Positions 16,115-22,903 of a stretch of 49,250 bases of DNA are shown piece after piece. A program made the position numbers and the translations under genes. How positions within the stretch are numbered: the stretch's first letter is position 1; every line of letters begins with the position of its first letter. Source of the stretch: Flavobacteriaceae bacterium (GTDB lineage Bacteria > Bacteroidota > Bacteroidia > Flavobacteriales > Flavobacteriaceae); the NCBI GenBank assembly GCA_947453885.1, contig CANGIF010000023.1, forward strand, positions 1-49,250, in the 5' to 3' direction. Under the pieces are notes generated by a model that ran no database searches, was not told the DNA's origin, and was given only the letters and a program-made list of their open reading frames with translations.

Positions 16115-16131
16115 CTAAAGCGGTTGTGCTG
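16101..16131. repeat. Hairpin at right edge of R-M locus
   Basis: CAGTTAACA starts the site on the plus strand, followed by ACAATCG (16107-16113) pairing with CGGTTGT (16121-16127) through one G-U wobble and a 7-base loop. The same CAGTTAACA begins the left site read on the minus strand, so the two sites are inverted relative to each other around the R-M locus. The XRE gene's stop codon lies in the loop. Confidence 0.4.
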
Positions 16132-16516
16132 CACCTCCGCCCTGCTCCTTCCCTTCCATCATGGAAGCAATTTCTGCCAGTGTTTTAGTCGCAATCCAGC
16201 TTGCCAAGTCTGGGGTAGGTTCGTCCACCGATTTAAGGGCGTGTAAAGCATGGTTAGCAGGAGGCGTCAAGTCGCGCAAAGCAAAAAGGTCGTTAGGCGT
16301 ACAATTTAGGTGCAGGCACAGCGCGGTGAGTTGTTGAAAATTGACTTGTACCGCCGTGTTGCGCAGTATTTTTTGAGCTGAATTGTTGCTAATTCCAATT
16401 TTTAACAAAAAAGCAAAAGGTTTGCTGATGTTGCGTGCCACCAAAACGGGCATTACATGGAGCAACAAGGTACTGTTATTAGGCGTTAACGTGCCTCTTT
16501 TTTTTCTTCGTAGCAT
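16115..16516 (-). CDS. XRE/Cro-CI type helix-turn-helix regulator
   Basis: A 133-residue protein with a basic N-terminus (MLRRKKRG) and a Cro/CI-type DNA-binding domain of the Bacteroidetes form over about residues 20-85: MPVLVARNISKPFAFLLKIG, ISNNSAQKILRN (recognition helix region) and LTALCLHLNCTPNDLFALRD. The C-terminal tail is Ala/Glu-rich and probably flexible. ATG 16516 is used; ATG 16453 would remove the basic tail. It is transcribed away from the 311-residue gene across a 407-bp spacer with a 21-bp repeat array, the obvious candidate for its operator. The gene is visibly less AT-rich than core genes of the window. Confidence 0.8.
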   Translation of the reverse strand: MLRRKKRGTLTPNNSTLLLHVMPVLVARNISKPFAFLLKIGISNNSAQKILRNTAVQVNFQQLTALCLHLNCTPNDLFALRDLTPPANHALHALKSVDEPTPDLASWIATKTLAEIASMMEGKEQGGGAAQPL

Positions 16517-16923
16517 CTTCTTTTTTAAATTTTAAAGTAAACAATAGTATGTAAAAACTAATTATAGTACTAAAAACTACAATTAATTACTACAAATATA
16601 ATTATTTTTACCTTTTTATATCATATAGCGTTTACTTTATATGTTAAAAGTAGTTCAATTACTATTACAAATGCATCTATTACAATTAAAGGTTATTACT
16701 ACTTTAATAAAAGTGTATCTAATACTATTAAAAGTGTACATTATACTATTACAAGTTGTAGTACTACTACTAAAAGTAGTTTGTTGTACAATAAAAACTA
16801 TTTTTACAATCTATAGTATAGTCTAGCATTAATTGAATAAAAAAAAACTACTTTATTGGTAATACAACTGTATTTTTTTAATTTTGAAATTATAAATAAC
16901 TTTTTTTACTAACTTATACTGTT
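16517..16923. other. Divergent regulatory spacer containing 21-bp repeat array
   Basis: A 407-bp, extremely AT-rich spacer between the XRE gene and the 311-residue gene. Its right-centre holds the 21-bp tandem array (16644-16811). Its left part has looser TAAAAACTA/TACAAATAT repeats at 16552, 16571 and 16591 with 19-20 bp spacing. No standard TTG/TAnnTTTG pair was evident for either gene. Confidence 0.6.
16644..16811. repeat. Eight degenerate tandem repeats with exact 21-bp period
   Basis: Units begin at 16644, 16665, 16686, 16707, 16728, 16749, 16770 and 16791, always 21 bp apart. Each starts with a variant of TTAAAAGT (TTAAAAG, TTACAAA, TTAAAGG, ATAAAAG, TTAAAAG, TTACAAG, CTAAAAG, ATAAAAA), and most end in TACTA or a close variant. 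Twenty-one base pairs is two helical turns, so the same face of DNA is presented each time. Because 21 is divisible by three the frame stays open (16641-16826, a hydrophobic LLKVxxx heptad), but a DNA-level role is preferred. Confidence 0.75.
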
Positions 16924-17859
16924 ATGACTAAAGATCAGGAATCTTTTTTTGCAATGTGTCTTAAGGTAAAAAACTTTGGTAGTAAAAATGCTACTCAATT
17001 GGACACTATTACGGGCGTTTCGGGGTTTTTTACGCAACTCAACACGCTGGTTACGGCGCTTATTGCTGCCGATATGGGTAGCAGGACCGACTATTCGGGC
17101 TATACGCTTGACAAGGCCAACAAACGGTTGGCTTTACAGCAAATTTCGCTACAAGTTAGCAACGCTTTGGCGAGTTATGCGGTGATGAACAACGAAATTG
17201 TTTTACAAAAAAAAGCAGATTTTCCAACCAGTTCTTGGTACAGTATTTCGGAAGACCAACTGGTTACGCAAGCCACCATCGTTCGGGATTTGGCGTTGCC
17301 TTATGCGGCGCAGTTGACTGGTTTTGGAGCAGTTGCTGCCGATGTGACGAGTTTGACAACGGCTATTGCTACTTTTATCAACGTAATTAGTAACCCCAGT
17401 TTAGTGGCCGATCAGCGGAAAACAAGCAATGCGGAGTTGCCCGAAATTAGTAACCAAATCAAATCGTTGTTTAAGGACAAATTGGACATTTTGATGCGCA
17501 GTTTTGAGGTGCCCAATCCACGGTTGTTTAGTTTGTACAAAAGCGCACGAGCCATTGATGTTAACGGTAAAATACAAGCCCCAACGGTTGCGGTTGCGGT
17601 GCCGCCTCACACTACAAGTACGGTGCATAGCGCAGCATTGTATGAGAACAACCGCTTTTATACGCTTCAAAACCAAGGAACTGCCGATGTGTATTTTAGT
17701 TTGTCGGAAGTTACCAACGTTGAAGGGCCCAACCCCATTGTGTTGGCGGCAGGTGACACTCGTTCTCGTTTGGCTAGTAACTTGGCTCGAATAGGTACGT
17801 TTTTGGTGGTAAAAAACGACACCAATTTGGAACAAAAAATTAGAGTTTGGGTGGAATAA
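16924..17859 (+). CDS. Hypothetical two-domain protein paired with XRE regulator
   Basis: A 311-residue protein with no signal peptide and no membrane segment. Residues 1-205 look all-helical, rich in Ala/Leu/Thr (MTKDQESFFAMCLKVKNFGS, then IAADMGSRTDYSGYTLDKA), probably a helical bundle. After an Ala/Val/Pro linker (about 214-222) the last 85 residues look beta-rich (NRFYTLQNQGTADVYFSLSE). I recall similar proteins as scattered Bacteroidetes paralogues near XRE regulators but know no function. Its codons are richer in G and C than neighbouring core genes. It has its own terminator and faces the XRE gene across the 21-bp array. An effector controlled by that regulator is an inference. Confidence 0.75.
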   Translation: MTKDQESFFAMCLKVKNFGSKNATQLDTITGVSGFFTQLNTLVTALIAADMGSRTDYSGYTLDKANKRLALQQISLQVSNALASYAVMNNEIVLQKKADFPTSSWYSISEDQLVTQATIVRDLALPYAAQLTGFGAVAADVTSLTTAIATFINVISNPSLVADQRKTSNAELPEISNQIKSLFKDKLDILMRSFEVPNPRLFSLYKSARAIDVNGKIQAPTVAVAVPPHTTSTVHSAALYENNRFYTLQNQGTADVYFSLSEVTNVEGPNPIVLAAGDTRSRLASNLARIGTFLVVKNDTNLEQKIRVWVE

Positions 17860-17879
17860 AAAAGGACTTCTGGATATAG

Positions 17880-17915
17880 AAAATCCCCTAGATCAGAAGG
17901 TTCAGGGGATTTTTT
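17880..17915 (+). terminator. Terminator after 311-residue gene
   Basis: AAAATCCCCT (17880-17889) pairs with AGGGGATTTT (17904-17913) across a 14-base loop, followed by T residues, 20 bp after the stop codon. Confidence 0.8.
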
Positions 17916-17948
17916 GGATGTTGAAAACAAGGGTGTTTGACGTACTGT

Positions 17949-18365
17949 TTACACTGTTTTTTCTTCCGCATATTTTTTAAAATTGTTGAGAATGGCTTGC
18001 CAACCGCTTTTTTGCAATTCTATTGGGTTTTGCGTTTCTGGGTCAAATACTATAGTTACAAGGGTTTGGTTACCCAATTCTTCTAATTGTACCGTTATGT
18101 TTCGATCTTCAAATCCGTAGGTAAACCTTTTTCCTTCTGTAATTTCAGAATAAATTGCTGTAAAGTCGAAACCAAAACTACCGTCTTTTGCTTCCATTCG
18201 GGCTGTGTAGGTGCCGCCCACTGTAAGGTCGTTTTTTGCCGAAGGGCAATGCCAAGATGGATCGGCAAAGTTCCATTTTGTAATGTGTTCGGGTTGGGTA
18301 TAGTACGCCCAAACCTTTTGTGGTGTTGCGTTTATAGTAGCTGTTAGGGTTATTTTGTCCAACAT
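17949..18365 (-). CDS. SRPBCC / AHSA1-type START-like domain protein
   Basis: A 138-residue single-domain cytoplasmic protein of the activator-of-Hsp90-ATPase homologue (AHSA1-like) SRPBCC superfamily. It shows the typical ITLTATINATPQKVWAYYTQ start with the ITKWNFADPSWHCP motif, the VGGTYTARMEAKDGSFGFDF core and a C-terminal helix (GWQAILNNFKKYAEE). Such domains bind small hydrophobic ligands; no specific function can be given. It stands alone, 66 bp downstream of galE on the same strand. Confidence 0.85.
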   Translation of the reverse strand: MLDKITLTATINATPQKVWAYYTQPEHITKWNFADPSWHCPSAKNDLTVGGTYTARMEAKDGSFGFDFTAIYSEITEGKRFTYGFEDRNITVQLEELGNQTLVTIVFDPETQNPIELQKSGWQAILNNFKKYAEEKTV

Positions 18366-18431
18366 AGTGTTTGTTGTTTTTAAATTGAATTGTGTAATTT
18401 TTCTATTTTTTTATACGGTACAACCACTTTT

Positions 18432-19454
18432 TTATTCTCTGGAATCGCGTAATTTTTGTTCCCATTTCCAAGCACTAGCAACACTTTCTTCGAGACTGGT
18501 GTTGGCTTTCCATCCTAAAATGGCATTGGCTTTGGTGGTGTTGGCATAAGCAGCAGTAATGTCGCCTTCGCGTCGGTTCACTATTTTGTAATTAAGTGGT
18601 GTGCCCGAGACTTTTTCAAAAGCTTGAATGACTTCCAACACCGAGCTACCGTTTCCGGTGCCTAAATTGAACACTTCTACTTTAGCTGTGTTTTGATTGT
18701 TTAGCAATCTTTTAAGTGCCACAACATGTGCTTTAGCAATGTCCACCACGTAAATATAATCGCGAATGGCGGTTCCGTCGTGCGTTGGATAATCGTTTCC
18801 GAACACCGAGAGTTCTTTCCGAAGTCCAACGGCTGTTTGTGTGATAAAAGGCACCAAATTTTGCGGAACACCTATTGGAAGTTCGCCAATTAAAGCACTG
18901 GGATGTGCCCCTATTGGGTTGAAATACCGAAGCAAAATGGCTTGAACCGAACTAATTTTAGCTGTATCGGTAATGATTTCTTCGCCAATTTGTTTGGTGT
19001 TTCCATAGGTGGACATGGCTGGTTGGATAGGTGCATCTTCCGTAATAGGCATGACTGCTGCTTGACCATAAACGGTACACGAGGAACTGAAAATAAAGTT
19101 GGCTTTTGGAAGTTGGCTTACTTGTTGGAGTAAATAGACCAATGTACCAATATTGTTTTCGTAATACAACAAAGGGTTTTCGACGCTTTCGCCAACTGCT
19201 TTGGAGGCTGCAAAATGGATGATTCCCGCTAGATCGGTGTAGGTTTCAAAAAACTTTTGAACGGCTGCTTTTTCGCGTAAATCAATTTGTTCAAAAATAG
19301 GTGTTTTGCCAGTAATGGCGGTAATTCCGTCTAAAACAGTAGCTGAAGAATTGGATAAATTATCAATGATAACCACTTCAAATCCTTCATTTAAAAGTTC
19401 GACAACTGTGTGCGAACCTATAAAACCTAAACCACCCGTTACTCCTATTTTCAT
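18432..19454 (-). CDS. galE: UDP-glucose 4-epimerase
   Basis: A 340-residue short-chain dehydrogenase/reductase enzyme that interconverts UDP-glucose and UDP-galactose using NAD. The Rossmann motif GVTGGLGFIGSH is at residues 4-15, SSSCTVYG carries the catalytic Ser region near 124, and Y150 with K154 form the YxxxK pair (STYGNTK). LLRYFNPIGAHPS is a GalE-specific block. Length matches GalE. It lies downstream of the DegT aminotransferase gene but is separated from it by a terminator-like hairpin, so co-transcription is uncertain. Probably supplies sugar nucleotides for surface polysaccharide. Confidence 0.93.
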   Translation of the reverse strand: MKIGVTGGLGFIGSHTVVELLNEGFEVVIIDNLSNSSATVLDGITAITGKTPIFEQIDLREKAAVQKFFETYTDLAGIIHFAASKAVGESVENPLLYYENNIGTLVYLLQQVSQLPKANFIFSSSCTVYGQAAVMPITEDAPIQPAMSTYGNTKQIGEEIITDTAKISSVQAILLRYFNPIGAHPSALIGELPIGVPQNLVPFITQTAVGLRKELSVFGNDYPTHDGTAIRDYIYVVDIAKAHVVALKRLLNNQNTAKVEVFNLGTGNGSSVLEVIQAFEKVSGTPLNYKIVNRREGDITAAYANTTKANAILGWKANTSLEESVASAWKWEQKLRDSRE

Positions 19455-19493
19455 ATTTTTTTTGCCTTCTTAAATAAAGTAGTAAACAGAAAA

Positions 19494-19531
19494 AAAAAGA
19501 GTTAGCAACTTGTTAGCTTGTAACTCTTTTT
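19494..19531 (-). terminator. Terminator after DegT aminotransferase gene
   Basis: AAAAAGAGTTA (19494-19504) and TAACTCTTTTT (19521-19531) form an 11-bp stem with a 16-base loop. The minus strand continues into a T run, so it ends the aminotransferase transcript before galE. Confidence 0.7.
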
Positions 19532-19537
19532 ACGCTG

Positions 19538-20668
19538 TTATTTGAAAAATTCTAAAACGCTAGCCGTTATAAATTGCATTTGATCGTCGTCCATTTCGGT
19601 GTGCATTGGTAAGGAAATTACTTCTTTTACCAACTGATTGGTTACTGGAAAATCTGCTTCTTGGTAGCGTACATCTGCATAGGCTTTTTGACTGTGTAGT
19701 GGAATTGGGTAGTAAATGGCACATGGAATTCCTTTGTTTAACAAATGTTGCATCAAAGCATCTCTGTCGGCATTTAGGATTCGTAGGGTGTATTGATGAA
19801 AAACATGGCAATCGCAAATGTCGCAAATTGAAGGTGCTACAATGTTGGGATGTCCTTCAAACGCAGCGGAATAGTTACGAGCAAGTTGTTGTCTTTTTGC
19901 GTTGTACGTGTCCAGTAATGGCAATTTTGCGTTTAAAACTGCCGCTTGAATGCTGTCTAATCTGGAATTTACGCCAACTACATCATGATGGTATCGAACG
20001 TACATTCCGTGGTTTACAATTCCTCTAATTTTATGTGCAAGAGCATCGTCGTTGGTAAAAATAGCACCGCCATCGCCGTAGCAGCCCAAGTTTTTAGAAG
20101 GAAAAAAAGAAGTGGAACTCACGTGCCCTAAAGTTCCTGCTTTGCGTTTTGTCCCATCCGAAAATTTACAATTTGCTCCAATTGCTTGCGCATTATCTTC
20201 AATTACATACAAATTGTGTTCGTTGGCAATTGCCATTATGGCTTCCATGTTGGCCGCTCTACCAAAAAGGTGTACAGGCACAATTGCTTTTGTTTTTGGA
20301 GTTATGGCTTTTTTTATGGCTTCGATAGAAATGTTCATGTTGTACAAATCTACATCAACCAAAACAGGTGTAAGTTGTAGTAAAGCAATTACTTCAACTG
20401 TTGCTGCAAACGTAAAATCGGCTGTAATTACCTCATCGCCGGGTTGTAAATCAAGCCCCATCATAGCAATTTGTAAGGCATCGGTTCCATTGGCGCAAGG
20501 AATTACGTGTTTTACGTCCAAGTAGGTTTCTAAATTTTTTTGAAACGCATGTACTTGAGGGCCGTTGATGTAGGATGTTGTGTCTAAAACTTCTTGAATA
20601 GAAGCATCTACGGTATGTTTGATTGTATCATATTGACTTTTTAGGTCAACCATTTGTATTTTACGCAT
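19538..20668 (-). CDS. DegT/DnrJ/EryC1/StrS sugar aminotransferase
   Basis: A 376-residue PLP-dependent transaminase acting on nucleotide-linked keto sugars for polysaccharide or glycan synthesis. Family landmarks are MVDLKSQYDTIK, CANGTDALQIAM (cofactor phosphate region), VIEDNAQAIGA with the PLP-ring Asp, and SSTSFFPSKNLGCYGDGGAIF with the Schiff-base Lys at residue 192. The exact sugar cannot be told from sequence; close relatives make 3-amino or 4-amino sugars. ATG 20668 is used; M6 (20653) is an alternative. It is divergent from waaA, consistent with an envelope-glycan role. Confidence 0.9.
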   Translation of the reverse strand: MRKIQMVDLKSQYDTIKHTVDASIQEVLDTTSYINGPQVHAFQKNLETYLDVKHVIPCANGTDALQIAMMGLDLQPGDEVITADFTFAATVEVIALLQLTPVLVDVDLYNMNISIEAIKKAITPKTKAIVPVHLFGRAANMEAIMAIANEHNLYVIEDNAQAIGANCKFSDGTKRKAGTLGHVSSTSFFPSKNLGCYGDGGAIFTNDDALAHKIRGIVNHGMYVRYHHDVVGVNSRLDSIQAAVLNAKLPLLDTYNAKRQQLARNYSAAFEGHPNIVAPSICDICDCHVFHQYTLRILNADRDALMQHLLNKGIPCAIYYPIPLHSQKAYADVRYQEADFPVTNQLVKEVISLPMHTEMDDDQMQFITASVLEFFK

Positions 20669-20802
20669 GATTTTATAGTATTAATGATTCGGTTGAAAGT
20701 TGAAAACGTGTTAGTAAATTTTGAAAGCAAAAGTAAGAAAATATAGCCTAAGATTTTATTTTCAATAAAAGAAACGTATTTTAGCCACAGAAATTATATC
20801 GA

Positions 20803-22035
20803 ATGCTTTCACTCTATTCTTTCCTTGTTTATTTAGTTGAAAAAGTGTTGCCACTTGTGGCACTTTTCAGTCCAAAAATCAAACTTTTTGTATCCGGACG
20901 AAAAGCCGTTTTTGCTAATTTGAAAGCTAAACTAGCTCCTTCTGACAAAACAATTTGGTTTCATGCTGCCTCTTTAGGCGAGTATGAGCAAGGATTACCT
21001 GTAATTGAGGCTGTTAAAAAACAATACCCTAGCCATAAAATAGTGCTTACTTTTTTTTCGCCTTCAGGTTTTGAAGTTAGAAAAAACAATACGGTTGCAG
21101 ATGTAACGGTGTATTTACCATTGGATACTAAAAAAAATGCTTTGCAATTTGTTTCTATTTTAAAACCTGACTTGGTGTTTTTTATTAAATATGAATTTTG
21201 GCCAAATTACTTGAATGAACTAAAAAAACAGTGCATACAAACCTTTTTAATTTCAGGTGTTTTCCGAAAAAACCAAGTATTTTTTAAACGTTATGGTGGC
21301 TTTTACCGCAAAGCATTGGAAACTTTTACCTATTTTTTTGTTCAAAATGAAAGCTCCAAAAATTTAGTTCAAAGTATTGGTTTTAATAACGTTATGCTTT
21401 CTGGAGATACACGCTTTGATCGCGTGGTTGCTATTTTGGAACGCGACAATACATTGGATTATATTGCTACTTTTAAAGATTCTAAAACTACAATTGTTGT
21501 TGGGAGTTCGTGGCCAAAAGACGAACAATTATTGATTAATTATATTAACAATGCTGCCACTTCAATCAAATTTATCATTGCGCCACACAATATAAAAACG
21601 GAGCAGATTGCTACTTTAAAAAATCTAATTAAAAGAAAATGCGTTATGTTTTCTGAAAAAGAAAACCAAAATCTTGCCGATTTTGATGTGTTTATTATTG
21701 ATACCATTGGACTATTGACCAAGATTTACAGTTATGCAGATGTTGCTTATGTAGGTGGTGGATTTGGACATCCCGGTGTTCACAACTTGTTAGAGCCTGC
21801 TACCTTTGGGGTTCCAATTGTTATTGGGCCCAATTATTCTCATTTTTCAGAAGCCATCGCATTGGTTCATTTAAAAGGATGTATTTCAATTAGTGATTCA
21901 ATTTCTTTAAATGAATGTTTAGATACTCTAATTGCCAATAATGACGAAAGAGTTGAAAAAGGTCATATTTGCAGCACATTTGTACAATTAAATAAAGGTG
22001 CAACTAATCGAATTTTAAATTATTTATTATCATGA
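20803..22035 (+). CDS. waaA: 3-deoxy-D-manno-octulosonic acid (Kdo) transferase
   Basis: A 410-residue inner-membrane-associated GT30 enzyme that transfers Kdo to lipid A precursor. The N-terminal hydrophobic anchor (residues 4-25) precedes the WFHAASLGEYEQGLPVIEAV block, which carries the presumed catalytic Glu. The second Rossmann half shows VGGGFGHPGVHNLLEPATFG and VIGPNYSHFSEA. Length is close to that of E. coli WaaA. Its stop overlaps the start of the LprI-like gene by four bases (ATGA), indicating translational coupling. A TATTTTAG box at 20777-20784 may be the promoter. Confidence 0.94.
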   Translation: MLSLYSFLVYLVEKVLPLVALFSPKIKLFVSGRKAVFANLKAKLAPSDKTIWFHAASLGEYEQGLPVIEAVKKQYPSHKIVLTFFSPSGFEVRKNNTVADVTVYLPLDTKKNALQFVSILKPDLVFFIKYEFWPNYLNELKKQCIQTFLISGVFRKNQVFFKRYGGFYRKALETFTYFFVQNESSKNLVQSIGFNNVMLSGDTRFDRVVAILERDNTLDYIATFKDSKTTIVVGSSWPKDEQLLINYINNAATSIKFIIAPHNIKTEQIATLKNLIKRKCVMFSEKENQNLADFDVFIIDTIGLLTKIYSYADVAYVGGGFGHPGVHNLLEPATFGVPIVIGPNYSHFSEAIALVHLKGCISISDSISLNECLDTLIANNDERVEKGHICSTFVQLNKGATNRILNYLLS

Positions 22036-22442
22036 AAACTTTCTTTTTTTTAATGTTATTACTTGTTGTAAGTAACTTAGTTGCTCAATCTACCGACAAA
22101 TTAGAGCTATTAAGAACCGAATATGAAACATGTATTGAAACTGGTAGCAACCTAAAAAATTGTGCTTCTAGTTACTATACTAAAATAAATTTAATTTTAA
22201 ATGATACCTATTTGGAATTGCTCAATGCTTCAAATTTAAAAGAAAAGAACAAACTAAGTGTAGATCAAAAAACATGGACTCTAAAACGGGATGTTTATTT
22301 TAAAAGTTTGCTAGCAGAAGCAAAAGCAGATAGTGAAGGAGGTCCAGTTACGGACGAAAGCGAAATGAGTATGTTTGATCAAAAAGCAGAATATCTTTTA
22401 GATAGAATTGAAGCTTTGAAAAATAAAGTTACTAAAAAGTAA
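22032..22442 (+). CDS. DUF1311 / LprI-like exported protein
   Basis: A 136-residue exported protein with a signal peptide (cleavage near VAQS, residue 19). The mature part has two Cys (CIETGSNLKNC) and helices typical of the DUF1311/LprI family (SYYTKINLILNDTYLELLNA, then DQKTWTLKRD). In Mycobacterium LprI inhibits lysozyme, but for most members the role is unknown. It is translationally coupled to waaA by an ATGA overlap, and the GNAT gene begins 2 bp after it, so the three form an operon. Confidence 0.72.
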   Translation: MKTFFFLMLLLVVSNLVAQSTDKLELLRTEYETCIETGSNLKNCASSYYTKINLILNDTYLELLNASNLKEKNKLSVDQKTWTLKRDVYFKSLLAEAKADSEGGPVTDESEMSMFDQKAEYLLDRIEALKNKVTKK

Positions 22443-22444
22443 AA

Positions 22445-22888
22445 TTGATTTCCTTTAAACCTATAGAAAAAGAAGACCTTCCAATAGTAATGGACTTGAT
22501 GGATGCGTTTTATAAAATCGACAATTATGGTTTTGATAAAGCAACACATTCTACTCTTTTATTAGATTTTATTGCTCAAACAAACCTTGGGACTTCTTGG
22601 TTACTATATTACAATCTAGAAGAAATTGGCTATATTATTTTGACTTTTGTTTATAGCTTTGAATTCAAAGGAAAAATTGCATTTCTCGACGAGCTGTTTA
22701 TAAAAGAATCTTTTAGAGGTAAAGGTTTTGGGTCGAAATCGATTCAATTCATCAAAGAGCAAGCACAATTACTAAATGTAAAAATGTTGTATTTAGAAGT
22801 TGAAGAGCACAATGAAACTGCTCTAAAACTATATTTAACAAACGGTTTTAGTAAGCATCACAGAAAATTAATGAGTATAAAAATATAA
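22445..22888 (+). CDS. GNAT family N-acetyltransferase
   Basis: A 147-residue acetyltransferase with a complete GNAT fold: substrate-side strands at the start (ISFKPIEKEDLPIVMDLMDA), the acetyl-CoA pyrophosphate loop ESFRGKGFGSKSIQFI near residues 90-105, and motif B (MLYLEVEEHNETALKLYLTN) with the final GF. The start is TTG at 22445, 2 bp after the preceding stop; no ATG lies closer to the N-terminal fold. Substrate unknown. Third gene of the waaA operon. Confidence 0.85.
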   Translation: MISFKPIEKEDLPIVMDLMDAFYKIDNYGFDKATHSTLLLDFIAQTNLGTSWLLYYNLEEIGYIILTFVYSFEFKGKIAFLDELFIKESFRGKGFGSKSIQFIKEQAQLLNVKMLYLEVEEHNETALKLYLTNGFSKHHRKLMSIKI

Positions 22889-22903
22889 TTAAACACAATT
22901 AAC

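Noticed and set aside
16644..16811. CRISPR array
   Set aside because: The units are contiguous 21-bp degenerate repeats with no conserved long repeat and no unique spacers, and no cas genes lie nearby.
16641..16826. 61-codon ORF with hydrophobic heptad LLKVxxx repeat
   Set aside because: A 21-bp DNA repeat automatically keeps one frame open; no promoter or family match. Kept as an alternative in the array finding but not annotated as a gene.
17401..17835. 144-codon antisense ORF within the 311-residue gene
   Set aside because: It lies entirely opposite a longer, better-supported gene and its translation is Cys/Arg/His-rich with no domain.
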